Origin: UBA8653 sp963978155
Lineage (GTDB): Bacteria > Planctomycetota > Phycisphaerae > Phycisphaerales > SM1A02
Reading direction: 5' to 3'
Assembly (NCBI GenBank): GCA_963978155.1
Contig: CAXBRK010000067.1
Coordinates: 1-10,800, forward strand
DNA: 10,800 bases
This document shows positions 1 to 5,827 of this stretch, in pieces (position 1 is the first letter of the stretch; every line of letters begins with the position of its first letter). The notes beneath the pieces are model-generated. The model was not told the DNA's origin, searched no databases, and saw only the letters and a program-made list of their open reading frames with translations. The translations under genes were made by a program, and so were the position numbers.

Positions 1-355
1 CGCCGTGTTCGACCGCAGCATCGCGTTCTGATTCAGCGCGTTCGCGGGCCGCCTCCAGTTCTGGTGGAAACGCCAGCCAGGTGGCATCGGGGAAGGCTTC
101 GAGTCCTCGGGCGTGGTCGGCATCAACCGAAGTCAGGAAGACCCGTTGCACGCGGTCGGGCATTTGCCCGGTTCGTTCGTGCAGCCGCGAGGCCATGGCG
201 GCGGGGGGCAATCCTGGATTCACCAGCGTGAGGGTGTCATCCTGAATAATCGCGCTGCAAGTGGCGTGTCCGGTTCGGACCGCATGCTGCTCGTTCCACA
301 ACAAGTTGGCCGAGAGCGAACCGAGAGAAATCAATTGCACGGGGGGCGAAGTCAT
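1..355 (-). CDS. Metallo-beta-lactamase-like protein, N-terminal part (runs off left edge)
   Basis: This reading frame is open from an ATG at 355-353 to the window edge, giving 118 residues with no stop. Its start overlaps the coaD stop as ATGA, with GGAAGG just upstream, so the two genes are probably translationally coupled. The visible part resembles the first half of the MBL fold: a beta-rich N-terminus, a strand ending TLVNPGLP (residues 41-50, where hydrolases usually have LVD-x-G), then VFLTSVDADHARGL (residues 72-85) at the place of the HxHxDH metal motif. Only the final Asp80-His81 of that motif remains; the two earlier His positions are Ser76 and Asp78. The rest of the fold and the other metal ligands lie outside the window. 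It could be a hydrolase with altered metal binding or a non-catalytic relative; the substrate is unknown. The fold assignment is by motif only and moderate. Confidence 0.6.
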   Translation of the reverse strand, partial: MTSPPVQLISLGSLSANLLWNEQHAVRTGHATCSAIIQDDTLTLVNPGLPPAAMASRLHERTGQMPDRVQRVFLTSVDADHARGLEAFPDATWLAFPPELEAARERAESERDAAVEHG

Positions 356-873
356 GAGCCTTCCATCCGTTGTTGCAGTTCGGTTTGTTTCGTGGACAGA
401 CAGTCGAGGACCTCTTCGGGCACGAACGCACGCAAGCGCTCCAAGTCGCCCCCGAGGCCGACGACTTCTCGAATCAAACGGCTGCTGGTGAAGGCGTGCT
501 CCGGAGCCGCGACCATGAGGACGGTTTCCAAGTCGGCCACGGTGCGGTTGGCGATGGCCAGTCGGCACTCGCTTTCCACGTCCGACATGGTCCGAAAACC
601 ACGAATGAGCGCTACCGCTTGGTGCTTCTTGGCGAAGTCCACCGTCAGTCCCTCGTACGCTTCGACCACAACATCAACGCCTTCGGGCCGCAGTTTGGAC
701 ATCAACTCCACCCGTTCTTCGGCGCTGAAGAGAGAGTCTTTTTCGGGGTTGCGTCCGATGCCAACCACCACCCGATCGAACAATCCGGTGGCTCTTTTGA
801 GAACATCGAGGTGTCCTTTGGTGGGGGGGTCAAAAGATCCCGGATACACCGCCGTTCGGGGAAATGTGTCCAT
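352..873 (-). CDS. coaD: Phosphopantetheine adenylyltransferase (PPAT)
   Basis: This enzyme transfers AMP from ATP to 4'-phosphopantetheine, giving dephospho-CoA, the penultimate step of CoA synthesis, in the cytoplasm. The protein is 173 residues, near the roughly 160 usual for bacterial CoaD. The nucleotidyltransferase signature YPGSFDPPTKGH (residues 10-21) carries the T/HxGH motif. RGFRTMSDVESE (91-102) matches the family RGLR..xDFExE segment, and FTSSRLIREV (128-137) matches the ISSTLVKE-like substrate-binding segment. I chose the ATG at 873-871 because the family begins just before the YPGSFDP strand and an AGGG lies 8 bases upstream. An ATG at 888 and a TTG at 927 are in frame but would add a tail the family lacks. 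The stop overlaps the next gene by four bases. Upstream on the same strand, after a 251-bp gap, is an ACP/dehydratase cluster whose ACP would consume the phosphopantetheine arm made through this pathway. Confidence 0.95.
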   Translation of the reverse strand: MDTFPRTAVYPGSFDPPTKGHLDVLKRATGLFDRVVVGIGRNPEKDSLFSAEERVELMSKLRPEGVDVVVEAYEGLTVDFAKKHQAVALIRGFRTMSDVESECRLAIANRTVADLETVLMVAAPEHAFTSSRLIREVVGLGGDLERLRAFVPEEVLDCLSTKQTELQQRMEGS

Positions 874-978
874 TTTGGGGGCCCTCATCGCTGTTGAAAA
901 ATTGAAGAAAAACCTTGAAACCCCCAAGATTCACTTGTCGAAGGGTATTTGGAAGACATGTTAGATCGTTCTCGGAAG

Positions 979-1057
979 TCTGAAACGGCTTCAGATGACG
1001 ATCCATTTGCCCCCCCTGGATCGGCCCCGCTCGCTTTGCGACGGGGCCGTCTTTTTT
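979..1057 (+). terminator. Intrinsic terminator preceded by two further stem-loops, plus strand
   Basis: The main hairpin pairs CGGCCCCG (1022-1029) with CGGGGCCG (1042-1049) and is followed by TCTTTTTT (1050-1057), the form of a Rho-independent terminator for plus-strand transcription. Just upstream are TCTGAA/TTCAGA (979-984 and 990-995) and GATCCA/TGGATC (1000-1005 and 1017-1022), two more possible stems. Read on the minus strand, the big hairpin is not followed by a T-run. Both neighbouring genes are on the minus strand, so no coding gene is evident for this terminator to serve. The 874-1124 gap holds no convincing gene on either strand. Confidence 0.55.
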
Positions 1058-1124
1058 CACCATGTCTTCACCGTGGAGGTGGATGGATGGTGGCTGACGG
1101 TTCTCGGACGGCCTGCGATGGACG

Positions 1125-1619
1125 TCAGCACTGGGGATTCTCGGCGAACCCATCGAGCAGAATTTTGAAGTTGTCCGAAAAGACGAAGTTGCCCTCGGGC
1201 AGATCCTCTGGAGCGCGGTCACCATCGAGATGACTGAAGAAGAGGTCCACGTGGCCCGCCGGCTCGAATGCATCCGCATCGGCCCGACGGATCTCCACCG
1301 TTCCTTTGGTGCTCGCGCCGGCATCAGCCATGCGTTCCAACGTGGCGGAGTACCGAATCTGATCGCCGGGGAACGCATCGGCTTGGAATTCCGCCCGGGC
1401 AATCTTGGCCAAAATCACCCGGCGTTCAAAATTGGAAATGGCTCCCACCAAAATTCCGGCGGTCTGGGCCATGCCTTCAATCATGAGCGAAGAAGGCATG
1501 CAGGGCGCGTCGACAAAATGCTCATGCAAATGATCTTCGCTGAGCGAGACCACTTTGATGGCATCAAGGCGCTCTCCCGGATCGTGCCGGAGAATTCGGT
1601 CGATCCAGTTCCATCGCAT
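1125..1619 (-). CDS. FabZ-like 3-hydroxyacyl-ACP dehydratase family protein (divergent hotdog)
   Basis: The 164-residue product is a single hotdog domain related to FabZ/FabA dehydratases, which remove water from 3-hydroxyacyl-ACP. The central helix segment reads HEHFVDAPCMPSSLMIEGMAQ (in the range 32-52). It keeps the catalytic His34 and Glu48, 14 residues apart as in FabZ, and the MAQ end, but the usual HFPGxPxMPG loop has become HFVDAPCMPSS, so a glycine-rich turn is lost. The C-terminus (about 130-164) extends past the hotdog core. The ATG at 1619-1617 is chosen because it lies 7 bases after the ACP stop and gives the family-like start MRWNWIDRIL; an in-frame TTG at 1658 would overlap the ACP gene. 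It is the last gene of the dehydratase-ACP-dehydratase cluster. It may dehydrate a particular acyl-ACP or be a thioester-binding partner; substrate unknown. Confidence 0.8.
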   Translation of the reverse strand: MRWNWIDRILRHDPGERLDAIKVVSLSEDHLHEHFVDAPCMPSSLMIEGMAQTAGILVGAISNFERRVILAKIARAEFQADAFPGDQIRYSATLERMADAGASTKGTVEIRRADADAFEPAGHVDLFFSHLDGDRAPEDLPEGNFVFSDNFKILLDGFAENPQC

Positions 1620-1626
1620 GTTTGGA

Positions 1627-2016
1627 TCAGCCTGCGGCAGCGAGCTTACGCTCGACAAAGTTCACAATCGAGTCAACCGTCACGATGCCAGCCAACTTGG
1701 AAACCTTTTTGGTCTCGATGACTGCGGTCAGGTCCACGTGGGGCAACTTCTCTTGGAGCATGGCCATTCCGGCTTCGGTGATGTCATCCCCTTGCACCCA
1801 TTCTTCGTTGTCGGTGAGGTTCTCGGGGAAGAGTTCGCCTTGGGCGACTTTGAAGCCAAAGGTCTGCTCGAGTTTGAACACGATGTCCAGGAAGTCGATG
1901 GACTCGGCATCAAGGTCGGCGGTCAGGCTGGCGGCCGGCACGATGTCTTCTGGATCAGCACCCAACGCGTCTTCCAAGACTTCAACCACTTTTTCCATGA
2001 TGTCATCGCGGGTCAT
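1627..2016 (-). CDS. Acyl carrier protein, long form
   Basis: The 129-residue protein starts with a normal ACP helix I and has the phosphopantetheine-attachment region DLDAESIDFLDIVFKLEQTFG (about 34-54), with Ser39 as the predicted 4'-phosphopantetheine site. Standard ACPs have about 78 residues. Here an extra stretch of roughly 45 residues (about 61-108, ELFPENLTDNEEW to ETKKVSKL) separates helix II from the final TVDSIVNFVERKL helix. From memory, ACP-like proteins with this insert occur in planctomycetes; that likeness was not checked. The ATG at 2016-2014 has a strong ribosome site, AGGAG (2028-2024), 7 bases upstream. The gene lies 16 bases after one FabZ-like gene and 7 bases before another, so the three are very likely co-transcribed. 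It would carry acyl intermediates for those dehydratases; condensing and reducing enzymes are not in the window. Confidence 0.92.
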   Translation of the reverse strand: MTRDDIMEKVVEVLEDALGADPEDIVPAASLTADLDAESIDFLDIVFKLEQTFGFKVAQGELFPENLTDNEEWVQGDDITEAGMAMLQEKLPHVDLTAVIETKKVSKLAGIVTVDSIVNFVERKLAAAG

Positions 2017-2032
2017 TGTTCGACTCCTGTGT

Positions 2033-2431
2033 TCAGGGTTTGGGGCCAGATTGTGCTGGCCGTAAGGGACGCATGATAAATCGTCCGGAGACAGCCGTCT
2101 GCCCGTCGTCCCGGAGGCCTTCACCTTTGCACTCGATGCCGTCAGGGCCCCGTTTTTTGACGGTGATGGAGGTCCGGAGCACCATGCCGGGTTGGACCAA
2201 AGCCCCGTAACGGACCGCTTTGGCCTCTCCGAGGACCCAGTGTCCCCCTGATTCCTGCTCCAGAAGCCGTCGTGCGGTCTGCACGAGGGCTTCCACCATG
2301 AGCACCCCGGGCATGATGGGGAAGCTCGGAAAGTGGTCGGCCAGGTAGTCCTCGTCGGGCCGGAGCAGCCGGGATCCCTGGGCCGAATCCGGACCATCGG
2401 AGGTCCAGGCATCCAAGAATGAAAAAGCCAT
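2033..2431 (-). CDS. FabZ-type 3-hydroxyacyl-ACP dehydratase
   Basis: The 132-residue product is a compact hotdog protein of FabZ type. Its signature DHFPSFPIMPGVLMVEALVQ (residues 32-51) is close to the canonical HFPxxPxMPGVLxxEAxxQ, with catalytic His33 and Glu47. The usual length for FabZ is about 140-150 residues. It probably converts (3R)-3-hydroxyacyl-ACP to trans-2-enoyl-ACP in the cytoplasm. The start ATG at 2431-2429 gives MAFSFLDAW; no clear Shine-Dalgarno sequence precedes it, and the frame stays open far upstream as an antisense shadow of atpD, so the start is less certain than the identity. It is the first gene of the three-gene cluster and is divergent from atpD, with an 87-bp shared upstream region (2432-2518) that must hold both promoters; I could not identify a convincing one there. 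Confidence 0.85.
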   Translation of the reverse strand: MAFSFLDAWTSDGPDSAQGSRLLRPDEDYLADHFPSFPIMPGVLMVEALVQTARRLLEQESGGHWVLGEAKAVRYGALVQPGMVLRTSITVKKRGPDGIECKGEGLRDDGQTAVSGRFIMRPLRPAQSGPKP

Positions 2432-2518
2432 GCCAAACAGGGTACCGAGACCCACGGTTTGGTGGCACGTTCGCCCATCGCTGGATATCCTTCTTACCCC
2501 GAACCCATGGAGGAAGGC

Positions 2519-3967
2519 ATGCCCGCAAACGGCACCATCATTCAGGTCATTGGATCGACCTTTGACGCACAATTTCCCGAAGACCAACTCCCGGCCATCT
2601 ACAACGCCGTGAAGTGCTCCGTCACCGTCGCGGGCGAGACTTCCACCCTGGTGGGTGAAGTGGCCCGACACCTCGGTGGCGGGCAAGTTCGCTGCGTGGC
2701 TCTCGCTTCCACCGACGGTCTCCGTCGGGGTGACGGTTGCGAAGACACCGGCGCCCCATTGTCGGTGCCAGTGGGTGAAGAAGTTCTTGGCCGCGTGTTC
2801 AACCTGTTGGGCGAACCCATTGACTTGGCCGGCCCCGTCGGCTCCACCAAGAGCTCTCCGATTCACCGCGAGCCGCCCAAGTTCGACCAGCTCAACCCCA
2901 AAACCGAAATCCTCGAGACCGGTATCAAAGTGATCGACCTGCTCTGCCCGTTTGTGCGGGGGGGCAAGATTGGTCTCTTCGGTGGTGCTGGTGTGGGCAA
3001 GACCGTGGTGATCCAAGAAATGATCGCCCGGGTGGCCCGTGGCTTTGGTGGCTACTCCGTGTTCTGCGGCGTGGGCGAACGAACCCGCGAAGGCAACGAC
3101 CTTTGGCGAGAAATGGCCGAAGCCGAATACACCGACGAGAGCGGACAAACCGTCCGAGTGCTCGACAAGGTGGCCATGGTCTTTGGTCAGATGAACGAGC
3201 CCCCAGGTGCTCGTTTGCGTGTGGCTTTGTCCGGTTTGACCATGGCGGAAGAATTCCGTGATGCCTCCGGTAAAGAAACCCTGATCTTTGTCGACAACGT
3301 CTTCCGCTTTACCCAAGCCGGTTCCGAAGTGTCCGCCCTCTTGGGCCGGATGCCTTCCGCGGTGGGGTACCAGCCCACGCTGTCCACCGAAATGGGTGAA
3401 CTGCAAGAACGCATTACCTCAACCAGCACCGGTGCGATCACTTCGGTGCAGGCCATCTACGTCCCTGCGGATGACTTGACGGACCCTGCCCCCGCCACCG
3501 CATTCGGTCACTTGGATGCATTCGTGGTTCTCGAACGCCGGATCGCCGAAAAGGGCATCTACCCCGCGGTGGACCCCATTTCTTCGACCTCTCGGATTCT
3601 GGAGCCCGCCATCCTCGGCGAGCGTCACTACGCCTGCGCCCGCCGGGTGCAGAACATTCTGCAGCGGTACCGCGACCTCCAAGACATCATTGCGATCCTT
3701 GGTGTGGACGAGCTTGCTGAAGAGGACAAGTTGATTGTGGCCCGGGCCCGGAAGATTGAACGCTTCCTGTCCCAGCCCTTCTACGTGGCCGAGCAGTTCA
3801 CCGGATTCCCCGGCATCACCACGCCTTTGGCCGAGACGATTGATTCCTTCGAGCGTCTGTGCAACGGCGAAGCCGATGACTTGCCAGAATCGGCGTTCAT
3901 GTACGTCGGCAACCTGGATGAAGCCCGGGCCAAGGCAGAGCAAATGGCTGCCGCCGCTGCTGGCTGA
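2519..3967 (+). CDS. atpD: F-type ATP synthase subunit beta
   Basis: This is the catalytic beta subunit of F1Fo ATP synthase, which makes ATP from ADP and phosphate using the ion gradient, at the inner face of the membrane. The 482-residue product has the Walker A motif GGAGVGKT (155-162), the catalytic Glu187 in GVGERTREGNDLW, Walker B IFVDN (256-260), the RFTQAGSEVSALLGRMPSAVGYQPT stretch (starting at 263), ADDLTDPAPAT (318-327) and the DELSEED loop as DELAEED (397-403). All expected catalytic features are present. The ATG at 2519 is preferred over an ATG at 2507 and a TTG at 2459 because GGAGG (2509-2513) lies 5 bases upstream. No alpha, gamma or epsilon gene is adjacent, and a terminator follows directly, so it is a single-gene unit here. 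The product must pair with subunits encoded elsewhere. Confidence 0.96.
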   Translation: MPANGTIIQVIGSTFDAQFPEDQLPAIYNAVKCSVTVAGETSTLVGEVARHLGGGQVRCVALASTDGLRRGDGCEDTGAPLSVPVGEEVLGRVFNLLGEPIDLAGPVGSTKSSPIHREPPKFDQLNPKTEILETGIKVIDLLCPFVRGGKIGLFGGAGVGKTVVIQEMIARVARGFGGYSVFCGVGERTREGNDLWREMAEAEYTDESGQTVRVLDKVAMVFGQMNEPPGARLRVALSGLTMAEEFRDASGKETLIFVDNVFRFTQAGSEVSALLGRMPSAVGYQPTLSTEMGELQERITSTSTGAITSVQAIYVPADDLTDPAPATAFGHLDAFVVLERRIAEKGIYPAVDPISSTSRILEPAILGERHYACARRVQNILQRYRDLQDIIAILGVDELAEEDKLIVARARKIERFLSQPFYVAEQFTGFPGITTPLAETIDSFERLCNGEADDLPESAFMYVGNLDEARAKAEQMAAAAAG

Positions 3968-3979
3968 TCTTCAGCACTT

Positions 3980-4001
3980 GCTTTTTCAACGCTTTTTCAA
4001 C
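3980..4001 (+). repeat. Perfect tandem 11-bp duplication downstream of atpD
   Basis: GCTTTTTCAAC occurs twice back to back (3980-3990 and 3991-4001), between the atpD stop and the terminator stem. It is probably a small slippage or duplication event; no function is evident. Confidence 0.6.
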
Positions 4002-4030
4002 CGCGTCGCTCGTCGACGCGGTTTTTTTTT
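4001..4030 (+). terminator. Rho-independent terminator of atpD
   Basis: CCGCGTCG (4001-4008) pairs perfectly with CGACGCGG (4014-4021) around a 5-base loop and is followed by nine T (4022-4030). The hairpin starts 34 bases after the atpD stop, so it should end the atpD transcript and insulate the FKBP gene downstream. Confidence 0.9.
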
Positions 4031-4106
4031 GCTTCCTTCGCTCCAGAAGACCCCAGTGGCGTACAGATGGTCTAGCCTTCACCTCCACTGAACTTCAGGA
4101 GCAACC

Positions 4107-5204
4107 ATGCCCAAGCCCATCGCCATCGCCGCTTTTTTGACCGCCTCTGCCATTGCCGTAGCCCCCATGATGCAAGACCACTCAGGACACCGTAACTGGG
4201 CTTCCATGCCCGAAGACCCCGCCGCCGTTGAATCCAACTTGCGGAGCAAGCCGACCTTGATCGCCGCGATTCAAGCCGCGGAGAAGGCCACCGGTGGCAT
4301 TGCCCATTCCGCCAAGTGGACATTGCACGAAGGCCACGATCACTTGGACGTGGTGGTGTACGCCGATGGGCGCCGGATGGTGGTGCCAGTGAATCCCATG
4401 ACGTGCGAGCCGTTTGCACCCATGGCCTCTTCACGTTGGCCAGGCAACGAAGTTACTGGCGACATTCAAGACGCGGCCAACGGCGTGAAGTTCATCATGG
4501 GCAATGCCGGTGAAGGCGAGCGTCCCACGGCGGAGACCACCGTCTCGTTCCATGCCACGCTGTATCTGAACGACGGCACCAAGGTGTTTGACACCCGTGA
4601 GCGCGGTGCTGCTCCCGAGTTCCCACTTCGCTCGGTTTCGTCTTCGTTTGTGCCTGGCGTGCAAACGGCGTTGGAGCGCATGCCGGTTGGATCCACGATG
4701 AAGTGCTTTATTCCACCCGCGGAGGCGTTTGGTCCTCAAGGCGCGCCTTCCATCAACGTTCCGGCCAACGCTTTGATCGTGTGCGACCTTGAGCGTTTGG
4801 AACGGCCCGACTACGAAATGGTTCCCGACAGCTTGCCGGGCATGGATCTTGGCGGCGTGGAGAAGAACATCACTGAATCCGGGTTGGTCTACTACGACAT
4901 GGTCGAAGGCGACGGTCCCATGCCCAGTGGACCCAGCGCTCGAGTGAAAGTGCACTACACCGGATATTTGGTGAACGGTGACAAGTTCGATTCTTCGGTC
5001 GATCGAGGCACACCCGCCGAGTTTGGTTTGGGCCAAGTCATCAAGGGCTGGACCGAAGGGGTTGGCTCCATGAAGGTGGGCGGTCAACGCAAACTCGTGA
5101 TTCCTTACGGTCTCGCCTACGGCGAAAATGGCCGTCCGGGAAGCATCCCGGCTCGGGCCACCTTGATTTTCGATGTTGAGTTGCTTGAGGTGGTCGACGA
5201 GTGA
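4107..5204 (+). CDS. Exported FKBP-type peptidyl-prolyl isomerase with PepSY-like N-terminus and two FKBP domains
   Basis: The protein has 365 residues. Residues 1-20 form a hydrophobic signal peptide (AIAAFLTASAIAVAP), so export across the inner membrane is predicted. Residues about 48-102 (LIAAIQAAEKATGG..., then VVVYADGRR) resemble a PepSY domain. Residues about 127-231 form a degenerate FKBP domain: FDT is kept, but the binding-pocket Trp is Val185 and the usual Tyr of the YG motif is Phe208. Residues about 257-363 are a canonical FKBP domain with Tyr284 (HYTG), Phe294-Asp295, Phe306, Val311-Ile312, Trp315, Tyr338 and Phe355, matching the FKBP12 pocket. The C-terminal domain should catalyse cis-trans isomerisation of prolyl bonds and help folding of exported proteins. 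AGGAG (4097-4101) lies 5 bases before the ATG. The stop overlaps the next start by four bases, suggesting an operon with the next gene and polA. Confidence 0.9.
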   Translation: MPKPIAIAAFLTASAIAVAPMMQDHSGHRNWASMPEDPAAVESNLRSKPTLIAAIQAAEKATGGIAHSAKWTLHEGHDHLDVVVYADGRRMVVPVNPMTCEPFAPMASSRWPGNEVTGDIQDAANGVKFIMGNAGEGERPTAETTVSFHATLYLNDGTKVFDTRERGAAPEFPLRSVSSSFVPGVQTALERMPVGSTMKCFIPPAEAFGPQGAPSINVPANALIVCDLERLERPDYEMVPDSLPGMDLGGVEKNITESGLVYYDMVEGDGPMPSGPSARVKVHYTGYLVNGDKFDSSVDRGTPAEFGLGQVIKGWTEGVGSMKVGGQRKLVIPYGLAYGENGRPGSIPARATLIFDVELLEVVDE

Positions 5205-5818
5205 GCCCACCCCGCCGCCGCTGGTGGCTGTGGTGCGCGATCTTGCTGGTACTGGTTTCCGGGTGGCTGTTGCTGCGCACACCACCCGGTTGGTACCAAC
5301 CCAACCAGCATGCATCCGGAGCGGGTGAACGCTTCGAGCAGTTGGTCGTGGATCAACTGACCACACTGCGTGAACAAGATCAGCGGTGGGAACTGCCGCT
5401 TGATGTTGCCTCGTGCAATGCCTTTCTGGCCCAGCGGCTTCGCCCTTGGTTGCAACGCGAGTCGAATGGTGTCTTGGGCATGTTGGATGCCCTCGGCACC
5501 CCGCAAATGCGGATGCGGCCCACGGATCTTGCCTCCCCACCCGCACTCATCCTTGGGTTCCGTGGTTGGAGCTGGATGGAAATGGAGCTTCAAGGCCACC
5601 AAGATGGTGCGGCCTGCACGGCGCTGGAGCTGACACGAACCCGGGTGGGTGGCCTGTTGCCTGTTCCAGCTTCTTCTTTAGGTGAGGTTCCAACCACGAT
5701 CACTTTTCCCCAATCAATCCCCCTGCAAGACGACCGGACCGTGGTGGTGGATGCGGTTCGGTTTGAAGAGACCGGACTGGTCTTGATCTGCCGAACGCGG
5801 TTGGCGGGCTCCGAATAG
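5201..5818 (+). CDS. Hypothetical single-pass membrane protein between FKBP and polA
   Basis: I do not recognise this 205-residue protein. It starts at GTG 5201, overlapping the FKBP stop as GTGA, and ends 9 bases before polA, so it is probably translated by coupling within the same transcript. Residues 1-7 are basic (SPPRRR) and about 8-26 form one hydrophobic helix, followed by LRTPPGWYQP. This pattern suggests an N-in, C-out anchor with an extracytoplasmic domain of about 175 residues. That domain has an amphipathic stretch with a WELPLDVASCNAFLAQRL segment (about 63-80) and then alternating hydrophobic strands. It has no visible catalytic motif. The neighbouring exported isomerase suggests a role at the envelope, but the polA linkage may be only positional. 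No function is proposed. Confidence 0.8.
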   Translation: MSPPRRRWWLWCAILLVLVSGWLLLRTPPGWYQPNQHASGAGERFEQLVVDQLTTLREQDQRWELPLDVASCNAFLAQRLRPWLQRESNGVLGMLDALGTPQMRMRPTDLASPPALILGFRGWSWMEMELQGHQDGAACTALELTRTRVGGLLPVPASSLGEVPTTITFPQSIPLQDDRTVVVDAVRFEETGLVLICRTRLAGSE

Positions 5819-5827
5819 CATCAGACC

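Noticed and set aside
874..927. Longer coaD starts at TTG 927 or ATG 888
   Set aside because: They add a tail not seen in the PPAT family, and the ATG at 873 has AGGG at suitable distance. ATG 888 cannot be fully excluded.
113..964. 283-codon plus-strand open frame over coaD and the MBL-like gene
   Set aside because: coaD on the other strand has clear family motifs across this stretch, while the plus frame has Ser/Arg-rich shadow composition.
1620..1658. TTG 1658 as start of the FabZ-like gene
   Set aside because: It would overlap the ACP coding end, while ATG 1619 follows the ACP stop by 7 bases and gives a family-like N-terminus.
2033..3406. Long minus-strand open frame (457 codons) opposite atpD
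   Set aside because: Only its last 132 codons (2431-2033) are a real FabZ gene. The rest is antisense to highly conserved atpD codons and has no protein-like features; long antisense frames are common in G+C-rich DNA.
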